Below, piece by piece: positions 41,534 through 50,926 of a stretch of DNA of 55,413 nt (position 1 is its first letter; each line of letters starts with the position of its first letter). The translations under genes and the position numbers were made by a program. The DNA lies in the NCBI GenBank assembly GCA_014584575.1, contig JACTMP010000055.1:1-55413 (forward strand), in the 5' to 3' direction. The notes below the pieces were generated by a model. That model was not told the origin of the DNA and did no database searches. It saw only the letters and a program-made list of their open reading frames with translations. Origin of the DNA: Chloroflexota bacterium (GTDB taxonomy: Bacteria; Chloroflexota; Anaerolineae; Promineifilales; Promineifilaceae).

Positions 41534-44218
41534 TCTGGTGACTTGCTGCAAACGAAATTGTACGTGCCGCGAATACGGCCGTCTCTCGTCCCCCGCCCCC
41601 ATCTCATCCAAAAACTCAACCAGGGCTTACACCGTAAACTCACTCTCATCTCCGCGCCGGCAGGCTTTGGTAAAACGACGTTGATTACGGAATGGATTGC
41701 TGGGGGAGAACGGCCGTTTGCCTGGCTTTCCCTCGACGAACGGGACAGCGACCTCACCCGCTTTCTGCAATACCTCATTGCCGCCTTGCAAACACTCAAT
41801 CCGGCGATTGGGATCAAGGCGTCGGCGCTGCTCACGTCAGGGCAGTCACCGACAGAATCCATCCTGACCACGCTGCTCAACGAAATTGCGGCCGTTCCGG
41901 AGAATTTTGCGCTTGTTCTGGACGATTATCATGTTTTGGATGCACCGCCCATTGACGAGGCGCTCACCTTTTTGCTGGAACATCTGCCGCCGCAGATGCA
42001 CATGGTCATCACCACCCGCGAAGACCCGCTGCTGCCTTTGCCGCGCTTGCGTGTGCGTGGCTTGTTGACAGAAGTACGGGCAGCTGATTTGCGCTTTACA
42101 GTGGAGGAAACGGCCGTTTTCCTCCAACAAATCACCGGGTTGCAGCTTTCGGCTGACGAGATAGCCGCGCTGGAAAAGCGCACCGAGGGCTGGATTGCCG
42201 GTTTGCAGTTGGCCGCCCTTTCCATGCAGAGACGGGCAGACGTTCATGGCTTTATCGAAGCATTTACCGGTGATGACCGCTACGTGGTGGATTATCTGGT
42301 AGATGAAGTGTTACAGCGCCAGCCTAAACACATCCACCGCTTTCTGCTCCAGACATCCATCCTGGATCGGTTGTGCGGCTCCCTGTGCGATGCCATCACA
42401 AACGGGGAGACAGGCAGCGCCTTGTTAGCCACCCTTGAACAAAATAACCTGTTTGTCATTCCTTTGGACGATAAACGTACCTGGTATCGTTATCATCACC
42501 TCTTTGCCGACGTGCTGCAAGTTCATCTGCTCAAAGAACAGCCCCAACCAACAGCTGATCTGCATCAACGCGCCAGCGAATGGTACGAACAAAATGATTT
42601 TGTTGCCGATGCTGTTCATCATGCCTTTGCCGCCGGAGATTTTGCGCGTGCGGCCCGAATCATTGAACTGGCCTGGGCGGAGATGGATAGAAGCCGCCAG
42701 TCGGCTACCTGGCTAAGTTGGGCAACAAGATTGCCTGACGCGCAGGTGCATAAACGGCCAGTCCTTTGTCTGGGTTTTGCCTGGGCGCTGCTGGACGCAG
42801 GCCAGTTGGAAGTCGCAGAGACGTGGCTGCAAAATGCGGAAAAATGTTTGGAGAATACGGCCGTTTTGATCGTGGCTGATGAAGTGGAATATCAACATTT
42901 GCCCGGCAGCATTGCGGCGGCGCGCACCTATCTGGCGCTGGCGCTTGGCGATATGCCCGGAACAGTCAACTATGCCCGCCAGGCGCTTGACTGCTTGCCG
43001 CAAGAAGAGCATTTGCGCCGTGGCACGCCAGCCGCCCTGCTGGGACTGGCCCTCTGGTCTGTCGGCAAACTGGTCGAAGCGCAGCACGCTTTTGCAGAGG
43101 CCATACGCAGTTATGAAAAGGCCGGGAACATCCTGTTTGTCATTACCGGTGCCTATGTTCTGGCTGATATGAAACGCGCCCAAGGCCGCCTGCACGAGGC
43201 CGCCAAAATTTATGAGGATGCTCTCCTGCTGGCCCGGAATCAGGGCGAGATTGTTATGCGCGGCGCTGCCGATTTATATACGGGCTTGAGTGAACTGCGG
43301 CTGGAACAGAACGATCTGGCAGCGGCGCAGGAGCACTTGCGGCAAAGCAAAACATTGGGCGAAGAGGCCGCCTTGCCCCGCTGGCACTATCGTTGGTGTC
43401 TGGCGCAGGCCAAAATGGAAGAAGCAGCAGGAGACCTGGAGGCTGCCCTGAATTCCCTGGATGAAGCCGACAACCACTATGTGCGCGGGCCGGTTCCTGA
43501 TGTACGTTCCACGGCGGCGATGAAGGCGCGGGTCTGGCTCAAGCAAGGCAGGCTGGCCGAAGCGCATCAGTGGGCGAACGCCCAGGGCTTAGCCGTCACT
43601 GATGACCTCAGCTACCTGCGTGAATTTGACCACATCACCCTGGCCAGACTCCGCCTTACACAGTACAGGCGTGATAGCGCAGAAGAAAGCATTGAAGAAG
43701 GATTTGCTTTGCTGGGACGCTTGTTGGAAGCCGCGAAAATCGGCCAGCGGATGGGCAGTGTGCTGGAAATTCTGTTGCTGCAAGGATTGGCATTTGACGC
43801 CAAAGGTGACACACAGGCTGCGCTGGCACCGCTGCAACGAGCGTTAGGTCTGGCTGAACCGGAAGGATACATCCGTACTTTTGTTGATGAAGGTTTACCG
43901 ATGGCGGCGTTGCTGGAAACGGCCGTTTCCCAAAAAATCTCTACAAACTACACCAAAAAACTGCTGGCTGCATTTGGCAATCAAAACGATCTTCATCCCT
44001 CATCCTTCACCTCTCATCCTTTAATCGAGCCATTGAGCGAACGTGAACTGGAAGTGCTGCAACTGGTCGCTGAAGGTTTCAGTAATCGCGAAATCGGCGA
44101 GCGATTGTTTTTGGCGCTACCCACTATAAAAGGTCACAATCGCAACATCTACAGTAAGCTAAACGTTACCAGGCGCACGGAAGCAGTGGCACGGGCGCGG
44201 GAACTGGGAATTTTGTAG
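41531..44218 (+). CDS. LuxR-family ATP-dependent activator, MalT-like (LAL), copy 2
   Basis: 895 residues. Same architecture as copy 1: APAGFGKTTL (Walker A, about 43-52), LVLDDYHVLD, ITTREDPLLPLPRL, TPR helices (about 400-800) and the C-terminal HTH (LSERELEVLQLVAEGFSNREI, PTIKGHNRNIYSKL). The first ~130 residues are nearly identical to copy 1 at protein and DNA level, while the TPR sensor part has drifted, suggesting different ligands. The recognition-helix region also differs (SLHTVKVHAR against ALPTIKGHNR), so DNA targets may differ. Confidence 0.93.
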   Translation: MSGDLLQTKLYVPRIRPSLVPRPHLIQKLNQGLHRKLTLISAPAGFGKTTLITEWIAGGERPFAWLSLDERDSDLTRFLQYLIAALQTLNPAIGIKASALLTSGQSPTESILTTLLNEIAAVPENFALVLDDYHVLDAPPIDEALTFLLEHLPPQMHMVITTREDPLLPLPRLRVRGLLTEVRAADLRFTVEETAVFLQQITGLQLSADEIAALEKRTEGWIAGLQLAALSMQRRADVHGFIEAFTGDDRYVVDYLVDEVLQRQPKHIHRFLLQTSILDRLCGSLCDAITNGETGSALLATLEQNNLFVIPLDDKRTWYRYHHLFADVLQVHLLKEQPQPTADLHQRASEWYEQNDFVADAVHHAFAAGDFARAARIIELAWAEMDRSRQSATWLSWATRLPDAQVHKRPVLCLGFAWALLDAGQLEVAETWLQNAEKCLENTAVLIVADEVEYQHLPGSIAAARTYLALALGDMPGTVNYARQALDCLPQEEHLRRGTPAALLGLALWSVGKLVEAQHAFAEAIRSYEKAGNILFVITGAYVLADMKRAQGRLHEAAKIYEDALLLARNQGEIVMRGAADLYTGLSELRLEQNDLAAAQEHLRQSKTLGEEAALPRWHYRWCLAQAKMEEAAGDLEAALNSLDEADNHYVRGPVPDVRSTAAMKARVWLKQGRLAEAHQWANAQGLAVTDDLSYLREFDHITLARLRLTQYRRDSAEESIEEGFALLGRLLEAAKIGQRMGSVLEILLLQGLAFDAKGDTQAALAPLQRALGLAEPEGYIRTFVDEGLPMAALLETAVSQKISTNYTKKLLAAFGNQNDLHPSSFTSHPLIEPLSERELEVLQLVAEGFSNREIGERLFLALPTIKGHNRNIYSKLNVTRRTEAVARARELGIL

Positions 44219-44241
44219 GCAAACGGCCGTAATTACCATTT

Positions 44242-44269
44242 GTAGGGAAATGGCGCGCCATTTCCCTAC
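44242..44269. terminator. Perfect 28-bp palindrome after LAL copy 2
   Basis: GTAGGGAAATGGCG and its exact complement CGCCATTTCCCTAC meet with no loop, 24 bp after the LAL stop. In RNA it would form a strong hairpin. The lack of a T-run leaves its use open; it may be a dispersed repeat. Confidence 0.6.
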
Positions 44270-44290
44270 TCCATTTCAAACCACAACCCC

Positions 44291-44337
44291 CAAAACAATA
44301 CCCCCAACCATACTTTCGTATCTGTACGCCAATACCG
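44291..44337. promoter_or_regulatory. Conserved ~47-bp upstream motif, copy 2
   Basis: Matches 38000-38047 with only a handful of differences, including an identical ACCATACTTTCGTATCT core. It is 76 bp before the small DQAAL-protein gene. See the finding on a possible LAL operator. Confidence 0.65.
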
Positions 44338-44412
44338 TTCTGCCGGTATGGTTAATGCACGTTGAACAGGTGGTACGGGCAAAGAAATCCGGACCACAAA
44401 GGGCATAAGCGT

Positions 44413-44676
44413 ATGGCAAACCGACAGGAAAACAAACCAGATGCAAATCCACCGCTGGTCTATGAAATCCGGATAAAAGGCCATCTGGATCGGCAGTGGG
44501 CAGCATGGTTTGCCGGTATGACGATCACCTGGGCGGACAACGGCGAAACTGTCTTGACCGGTCCGGTTGTGGATCAGGCCGCGTTGTACGGCCTGCTGAG
44601 AAAAGTGCGCGATTTGGGCCTGCCCCTGATTGCCGCGACGCAGCTCTCGCCCGGTCAGGCAGATGCCAGTGAGTAA
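44413..44676 (+). CDS. Small conserved 'DQAAL' protein, copy 2
   Basis: 87 residues: VYEIRIKGHLDRQWAAWFAG, TITWADNGETVLTGP and VVDQAALYGLLRKVRDLGLP. It is parallel to the copy at 35598, with the most conserved block at the C-terminus. It is soluble. Lying after LAL copy 2 and before DUF4386 copy 2, it is the middle gene of the triad. Function unknown. Confidence 0.78.
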   Translation: MANRQENKPDANPPLVYEIRIKGHLDRQWAAWFAGMTITWADNGETVLTGPVVDQAALYGLLRKVRDLGLPLIAATQLSPGQADASE

Positions 44677-44824
44677 ATTTTGTTCCGCCGCTGGTTCAAC
44701 GCATTTATCAACCCTGGTAACGGGCGTGGCCTGAGCCTGTCGAAGGCGGGCTTCGACTTACGACCTTGGGTCGCCGCTCAGCCCTCGTCGTTATCAAAAC
44801 TTATACAAAAACAGGAGAAACAAA

Positions 44825-45559
44825 ATGAATTCCGAAAAGAAAACCGCACGTATCACAGGCATCCTTTATTTAGTCATCTTTTTCGCGAACATCTACGTCT
44901 TCTTTGGAGTGACGGGCAGTCTGGTTGTGCCGGGAGATGCGACGGCGACGGCGAACAACATTGTGGCTTCCGAATCCATGTACCGCAGCGGTATCGCCAG
45001 TTACTTGCTTGTCTTTTTGAGTGAAATTGGCGTGGCGATTCTGCTTTACAAGCTGCTCAAACCGGTCAATGAGACGCTTTCGCTGATGGCGATGACGACG
45101 CGGTTGATGCAAGCGGCCGTTCATGCCGTCAATCTTGTCAACTTTGTTATCCCGCTGCTGCTGCTGAGCGGCACAACAGCCCTGACTGTTTTTGAACCAG
45201 CCCAGGTGCATGCACTGGCCCAGTTTTTCCTCGATACCCATTACTACGGTGTACTGATCTCCGAAGCGTTCTTCAGCGTCAGCCTTTTGCTGCTCGGCTA
45301 TCTGGTTTACAAATCAGAATTGTTCCCCGGTATTCTTGGTATCGGGCTGGCAATTGCCGGTCTCTTTTACATCCTGGACAGCTTTGGCATTTTCCTGATG
45401 CCGCAGCATCAGGCATTTATCGCTGAAATTATCGTCGCCCCGGCTGTGATTGCAGAAATGTCATTCATTCTCTATCTGCTGGTGAAGGGTGTACGAACCC
45501 CAAAGCAGCGCCAGTCAATTCCCGTAAAAACGACGCCGGTAGAAGGAACGGCCGTATAA
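44825..45559 (+). CDS. DUF4386 membrane protein, copy 2
   Basis: 244 residues, the same length as copy 1, with six predicted helices. Motifs TARITGILYLVIFFANIYVF, PGDATATANNIVASESMYRSG and LLGYLVYKSELFPGILGIGL align with copy 1. The ACAGGAG site supports ATG 44825. It is followed by a quinone oxidoreductase-type gene after 68 bp. Confidence 0.88.
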   Translation: MNSEKKTARITGILYLVIFFANIYVFFGVTGSLVVPGDATATANNIVASESMYRSGIASYLLVFLSEIGVAILLYKLLKPVNETLSLMAMTTRLMQAAVHAVNLVNFVIPLLLLSGTTALTVFEPAQVHALAQFFLDTHYYGVLISEAFFSVSLLLLGYLVYKSELFPGILGIGLAIAGLFYILDSFGIFLMPQHQAFIAEIIVAPAVIAEMSFILYLLVKGVRTPKQRQSIPVKTTPVEGTAV

Positions 45560-45627
45560 ACATCCCCCAGCGCCCGGCTCAGCAGGGTCGGGCGCTGGTT
45601 CTTGATACAGACAAGGTGGTTAAACTC

Positions 45628-46587
45628 ATGGACGAAATGAAAGCAGTTATTTACACAAAGTATGGCAAGCCGGACATGCTGCAACTTGCAGATGTGGAAA
45701 AGCCGACAGCGAAGTCGGGTGAGGCAGTGGTGAAAATCAGGGCAACGGCCGTTAATCAGGCTGACAATCATGTTTTAAGCGGGATGCTGCGTTACAGTAC
45801 GGGTCTGTTTAAGCCGAAGCAGCAAATACTTGGCTCAGACATTGCCGGCGTGGTTGAGGCCGTCGGTGAAAACGTGACGCAGTTTCGGGTAGGAGACGAG
45901 GTGTTTGGCGACCTTTCCGCGCATGGCCGCGGCGGATTTGCAGAATATGTGGCCGCGCCTGAGTCGGCGCTGGGGTTGAAACCAGCCAACCTTTCCTTTG
46001 CCGAAGCCGCCGCCGTACCGATGACGGCCGTTACTGCCTTGCAGGGTTTACGCGATAAGGGGCAGATTCAACCGGGACAGCAGGTGTTGATCAATGGCGC
46101 ATCCGGCGGTGTGGGGACGTTTGCGGTACAGATTGCGAAGGCATGGGGTGGTGTGGTTACGGCCGTTGTCAGTACCCGCAAAATGGAGATGGCCCGCGCC
46201 ATTGGAGCCGACCACGTCATTGATTACACTCAGGAAGACTTCACCCGGAACGGCCGTCGTTACGACCTGATTTTTGATACCGTGGGCAATCATGCGGTGG
46301 CCGAATACAGGCAAGCCTTAAAGCCTGATGGACGTTTTGTCACCTCCGCATTCTTGCCTGCCCTGGTCATTCAAGGCCCCTGGCTTTCCCTGACCAATAG
46401 GCAGAAGATGCTTAACATGCTGGCCAAACCCAACCAGAAGGATCTGGTTGCGATCAAGGAACTGTTGGAGGCAAACCAAGTTCGTCCGTTGATGGACAGA
46501 TGCTACCCGCTGCCTGAGGTTCCGGAAGCGCTGCGTTATATGGCTGAAGGACACGCCAGAGGGAAGGTCGTCATCACTTTGCTGTAA
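45628..46587 (+). CDS. Zinc-independent MDR oxidoreductase (quinone oxidoreductase type)
   Basis: 319 residues from ATG 45628, AAGGTGG upstream. N-terminal GroES-like domain (MKAVIYTKYGKPDMLQL, ILGSDIAGVVEAVGENV) and a Rossmann domain with INGASGGVGTFAVQIAKAWGG and VVSTRKMEMARAIGADHVIDY. No zinc-binding Cys set is seen, so it is of the NADPH quinone/enone reductase type. It ends the second triad region. Confidence 0.92.
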   Translation: MDEMKAVIYTKYGKPDMLQLADVEKPTAKSGEAVVKIRATAVNQADNHVLSGMLRYSTGLFKPKQQILGSDIAGVVEAVGENVTQFRVGDEVFGDLSAHGRGGFAEYVAAPESALGLKPANLSFAEAAAVPMTAVTALQGLRDKGQIQPGQQVLINGASGGVGTFAVQIAKAWGGVVTAVVSTRKMEMARAIGADHVIDYTQEDFTRNGRRYDLIFDTVGNHAVAEYRQALKPDGRFVTSAFLPALVIQGPWLSLTNRQKMLNMLAKPNQKDLVAIKELLEANQVRPLMDRCYPLPEVPEALRYMAEGHARGKVVITLL

Positions 46588-46659
46588 CAGCCTGTAAATC
46601 ATAGAAACGGACGGCCGTTGTGAGCCTGAAGTCCGGTCAGCGACACAGCTATTTACTGA

Positions 46660-48771
46660 TCATTCTCCCACCCGCGCCCGCGCATCTACCGCCCACACCC
46701 CCTGGCCTTCAGGCAAGACCAGCAGTGGATTGATCTCGATTTCCGCCAGTTGGGGGAAATCGGCCGCCAGTTGACCCAGACGGATTAAGGTCTGGCGCAC
46801 GGCCGTGCGGTCGGCGGGCGGCAAATGGCGAAATCCGGCCAGTTTGCGCCCCGCCCAGGTTTGGTTGAGCAGGTACTCCACGTCCGCCTCCGTTAATGGG
46901 GCCAGGGCGAAGGCCACGTCACCCAGCCCCTCCACCTCCACGCCGCCCGAACCAAACATGACCAGCGACCCAAATTGGGGATCACAGGTGACGCCCACAA
47001 TCACTTCCTGCCCCGCCGGGATCATTTGCTGCACCAACACGCCCGCAATAACGGCCTCTGGTTCTAGCTGCGGCACTTTTGTCAGCATATCGGTGAAGGC
47101 GGCTTGCACGGCCGTTTCATCCACCAATCCCAACCGCACCCCACCCACATCCGATTTGTGGGTGATGCCTTCAGCCACCAGTTTCAAAACCACCGGGAAG
47201 CCAATTTGCCGGGCCAGCGCTGCCGCCTCATCTGCATGTTGCGCCAGATGGCTGGCCGGGCAGGGAATCCCATAGGCGGTGAGCAGTTCGGTCACGGCCG
47301 TAGGCGGCAACCATCCCGCCTCATGGGCCGACGACAACACACGCTGCGCCCGCTCCGGCTGCACATCCGGCAGCATAATCGGAGACGTGGCCAACTGCTG
47401 CACATAGGCGGCATATTGCGTCAAAACCGCCAACGCTGCCACCGTGCGCTCCGGGAAACGGTATTCCGGCGCTCGCGCTGCCCGGAAATGCTCCATCGCC
47501 TCCTGAATCAGCCGCTCGCCCATCAGCGTTACCAGCACCGGCTTTGTGGCCGCGTAAATGGTGGGGATGATCGCTTTGGCCACGCCCCCGGCCGAATACA
47601 TGGGCGGCGGCGGCAGGATGAGCAGCACGCTATCCACCCCCTCATCCGCCAGCAGCAGGCGCAGACAATCGGCGTATTGCTCCGGCGATGCACCCGCCAG
47701 CATATCCACCGGATTATGCACACTGGCGGCGGGCGGCAATACGGCCTGCAATTGCGCTTCTGTCTCCGGCTGCAAGGTTGCCAGTTGCAGGCCGGACGAT
47801 TCGATGGCGTCTACGGCCGTGACCCCCGGCCCGCCCGCATTGGTCAACACCGCCACACGTGGCCCATGCGGCAGCGGCGACCAGGCCAGCGCCCGCGCCC
47901 AATCAAACAGTTCTTCATTGGTCTGGGCGCGGATGATCCCGGCGCGGCGAAAAGCAGCGTCAAAGGCGGCGTCTGCCCCGGCCAATGCGCCGGTATGGGA
48001 GGCCACCGCCTGCTGCCCACCGGCAAAACGCCCCACCTTCAGCGCCAGCACCGGTTTGTGTCGGGTGACGGATTGCGCCACTTGCAGGAAGCGACGGCCG
48101 TCCGTCACCCCTTCCAGATACATCGTCACCACCCGCGTATACGGGTCGGCGGCAATGGCGGGCAGCACGTCCGTCTCGCACACGTCCAACTGATTGCCCA
48201 GGCTGACCAGCCGGGACAGGCCAAAACCCTGCCCGCGCGCCCAATCTACCACCGCCGCACAGATAGCGCCGGAATGGGAGATGAAAGCAACTGCACCCGA
48301 CGTTGGCCCCGGCGGTGGCAGGAAAGTAGCATCAAAAGGCAAATGGGTATCCAGCATGCCAATGCAGTTTGGCCCCATCAGCCGCATCTCAAAATCACGG
48401 GCGATGCGCAGACATTCATCTTCCAGGGACGCGCCGGTTGCGCCCGTCTCCCGGAAGCCACCGGCAGCAATGATGGCGGCGCGGATGCCCTTTTGCCCAC
48501 ATTCGCGTAGCGCCTGGGGCACAAAAGGGGCGGGGATGAGCAGAAAGGCCAGGTCAACGGGTGGGGGCACGTCGGCAATCTGGGGGTGCAACGGCCGTGA
48601 GAGCAGCACCCCACCCTTCGGATTGACAAAGTGAATGGCCCCCTTGTAGTCGCTTTGCAGCAGGTTACGGGCCACGCCAAAACCCAGTTTAGTCGGGTCA
48701 GCCGAGGCCCCCACCAGCACAATACCTTGCGGCTGAAAAAATGGGAGGAGCGTGGGGTCAATTGTGGTCAT
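46660..48771 (-). CDS. ADP-forming acetyl/acyl-CoA synthetase (fused alpha-beta)
   Basis: 703 residues. CoA-binding domain (GIVLVGASADPTKLGFGVARN), then two ligase domains with MGPNCIGML and SHTGALAGADAAF. The His in that last motif (about 258) is the phosphorylated one. The C-terminal half is the ATP-grasp beta part (PVVLKLVAEGITHKSDVGG, EVIVGVTCDPQFGSLVMFG). It makes ATP from acyl-CoA with release of acid, typical of fermentative energy conservation, or the reverse. It is full-length and no partner gene is needed. The start ATG is unambiguous. Confidence 0.93.
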   Translation of the reverse strand: MTTIDPTLLPFFQPQGIVLVGASADPTKLGFGVARNLLQSDYKGAIHFVNPKGGVLLSRPLHPQIADVPPPVDLAFLLIPAPFVPQALRECGQKGIRAAIIAAGGFRETGATGASLEDECLRIARDFEMRLMGPNCIGMLDTHLPFDATFLPPPGPTSGAVAFISHSGAICAAVVDWARGQGFGLSRLVSLGNQLDVCETDVLPAIAADPYTRVVTMYLEGVTDGRRFLQVAQSVTRHKPVLALKVGRFAGGQQAVASHTGALAGADAAFDAAFRRAGIIRAQTNEELFDWARALAWSPLPHGPRVAVLTNAGGPGVTAVDAIESSGLQLATLQPETEAQLQAVLPPAASVHNPVDMLAGASPEQYADCLRLLLADEGVDSVLLILPPPPMYSAGGVAKAIIPTIYAATKPVLVTLMGERLIQEAMEHFRAARAPEYRFPERTVAALAVLTQYAAYVQQLATSPIMLPDVQPERAQRVLSSAHEAGWLPPTAVTELLTAYGIPCPASHLAQHADEAAALARQIGFPVVLKLVAEGITHKSDVGGVRLGLVDETAVQAAFTDMLTKVPQLEPEAVIAGVLVQQMIPAGQEVIVGVTCDPQFGSLVMFGSGGVEVEGLGDVAFALAPLTEADVEYLLNQTWAGRKLAGFRHLPPADRTAVRQTLIRLGQLAADFPQLAEIEINPLLVLPEGQGVWAVDARARVGE

Positions 48772-48912
48772 GGATCAAGGGTATCAAAAACTCTCTCATC
48801 TGGCATTAGAGATTGTCCGGCAGTGGGTACGGCCGTTCGTTTTTTTGCGCCCACCTCTGTACAATCGCGCCATGATCATGCGATGGGAGACAACGCGGAG
48901 GGAGAAAGTTTG

Positions 48913-50922
48913 ATGCGCCGCATTCTTGTATTCTTTGTCCTACTTTTTTTGCTGCTGCTGGTGGTGAGTTTTTCAATGGCAACTGCGCAGGGGGCTCCGG
49001 TTGCGCCATCTTTTAGTCAGATTTCCCCGACCCCAACGCCAGGTCCATTGCAGCGCCCATTACCACAATCCATTTTCCTGCAACCGATTGATCCGCAGAC
49101 GATTGATACATTGTTGGTACCGGTGGGGGGCAATGCGGGCAGCGATTTGTGCCAGTCGGCTACCGATGTCACTTTTGTCAATACCGCCATTGGCGGCGTG
49201 ACGCCCAATGTGCAGACCTTTAACCACGACAATAACGACCCGGCTCTCAGTTGCATCTGGCCGGGAGCCTCGCGGCCAAATGGCTACCGGACGGTGTGGT
49301 ATAAGTTCACGCCTCTGACCAATGTGGTGGTGACGATCAACACCGACACCTCCAATTACGATACGGTGGTGGGCGTCTTTACCTCGGCGGATCAGGCCAA
49401 CCCTTGCCTGGCGTTGCAGTCGGTGGCCTGCAATGATGACTTCTCCGGGTTTACGTCGCAGGTCACGTTCACGGCCGTGCAAGACCAGACCTATTACGTG
49501 GTGATTGCTGATTGGTCGGCGGCCAGTTCCGGCCAGATGACGCTCAACATTTTTATGCAGCCGCAGCCAGGGGAGGAAAAGTGGGAATTGGTAGATAATA
49601 ACCCTGGCGGACAGGTGACCCACCATGATACGGTGCCCGCCGGTGAGTACATTTACATAGTGGGCGGTCAGGACAATGCCACAGGTGCGCCTATTCGCAG
49701 CAATCGGCTGATGCGTTACCACCCGCCGACCAACAGTTGGACGCAGATGGCTACTATAGCGCCTTTACCGGTCAATACGGGTTTGTCGGATTTAACAGCC
49801 GTACATATCAACGGCCGTATTTATGTGCCTGGTGGCGATGATGGCTCACCGAATGCTTTTAGCGGTGTTCATTACGTTTATAACATCAATAACGATTTCT
49901 GGGCACCTCCACTTCCGTCACCACCGGTGGCCGTTGGCTGGGCGCAGGCGGTCGCAGCTGCCGACGGCTCCGGTTACTTTTTGATCGGCGGCCTGTCCCA
50001 AAAACCGGCGTTAAGCCCGACCGTATCGGGACGCGCCGAAACCTACTTTTTTGATATTGCCGACAATACCTGGCTGCCACGGCCGTCTCTGAATACCGGC
50101 CGTTATGGGCATATGGCGGCGCGCATCGGCAATCGTGTATGCGTCGTGGGGGGTGTAAGTGGGAACGTCTTGCTGCGTGGCGGGGAATGTCTGGCCCCGT
50201 TTAGCAACTGGCAACCCATTGGCGATCTCAATATTCCCCGTTTTGGCGCGGGCAGCGCCGTGGGGCCGGATGGCAACTGGTACATTTTTGGCGGCATGTC
50301 GGTGAATGCCAACGGCCAATACGTGGCTGTCTCTTCGACAGAAATCTATAACCCGGCGACCAACAGTTGGTCTGTGCTCAATGTGCCTTATGATTTGCGC
50401 GACCCCAACACCGTTTTTGCCCGCGCTTATCCCGCCGGCGAATTTATGGGCAACCATCTCTATGTGTTGGGCGGCAACCATTATGTGCCTGGTCTGAATG
50501 AGTACCAGGTGGTGCCTCTGGTACAGCGTTTGTATGTACCCAGCCACAGGATATTTATTCCCTTTGCTACTCGTGGCGGCGCTTCCGATTTTGATGACAA
50601 CATGGGCGCGGCGAAGGGTCTGCCGTTCAACTTCTGGTATGGCGGCAATTTCAACAGCACATATGACTTCTATGATTTCTATTTCTTTGACGTGCCTGAG
50701 TTCAGTGGCGTCTCCGTGCAGTTAACTGGCATACCCGCAGGCAGTAATTATGATTTGTTTGTGTTTGGCAGTGCCAAGCTGTTGTGGGGTTCCAGCGTCA
50801 ACGCGGGCAATCAGAACGAGACGGTGAACCTGAGCCTGGGGCCGGGGCGATATTACGTGCTGGTGCAGCGGTTGTATGGCCCCTCAGAAGGAGCAGATTA
50901 TCAGGTGGCGGTATTGCGGTAG
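48913..50922 (+). CDS. Exported Kelch-repeat protein with PPC-type domains
   Basis: 669 residues from ATG 48913 (GGAG upstream). Signal peptide (about 1-25), Pro/Thr linker, a PPC-like beta-sandwich (about 70-215, YRTVWYKFTPL, TISNYDTVVGVFT-like), then at least five Kelch repeats forming a propeller (IYVPGGDDGS, FLIGGLSQ, VCVVGGVSG, WYIFGGMS, LYVLGGNHY). A second PPC-like domain ends it (DFYFFDVPEFSGVSVQLTGI, GRYYVLVQRLYG). It is a secreted binding protein, with partner unknown. Its stop is 4 bp from the convergent trehalose synthase stop with no terminator between. Confidence 0.88.
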   Translation: MRRILVFFVLLFLLLLVVSFSMATAQGAPVAPSFSQISPTPTPGPLQRPLPQSIFLQPIDPQTIDTLLVPVGGNAGSDLCQSATDVTFVNTAIGGVTPNVQTFNHDNNDPALSCIWPGASRPNGYRTVWYKFTPLTNVVVTINTDTSNYDTVVGVFTSADQANPCLALQSVACNDDFSGFTSQVTFTAVQDQTYYVVIADWSAASSGQMTLNIFMQPQPGEEKWELVDNNPGGQVTHHDTVPAGEYIYIVGGQDNATGAPIRSNRLMRYHPPTNSWTQMATIAPLPVNTGLSDLTAVHINGRIYVPGGDDGSPNAFSGVHYVYNINNDFWAPPLPSPPVAVGWAQAVAAADGSGYFLIGGLSQKPALSPTVSGRAETYFFDIADNTWLPRPSLNTGRYGHMAARIGNRVCVVGGVSGNVLLRGGECLAPFSNWQPIGDLNIPRFGAGSAVGPDGNWYIFGGMSVNANGQYVAVSSTEIYNPATNSWSVLNVPYDLRDPNTVFARAYPAGEFMGNHLYVLGGNHYVPGLNEYQVVPLVQRLYVPSHRIFIPFATRGGASDFDDNMGAAKGLPFNFWYGGNFNSTYDFYDFYFFDVPEFSGVSVQLTGIPAGSNYDLFVFGSAKLLWGSSVNAGNQNETVNLSLGPGRYYVLVQRLYGPSEGADYQVAVLR

Positions 50923-50926
50923 CTGG

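Noticed and set aside
47104..48510. 468-residue frame opposite the acyl-CoA synthetase gene
   Set aside because: Arg/His/Gln-rich shadow of a GC-rich gene; the minus strand encodes a full-length, well-conserved enzyme.
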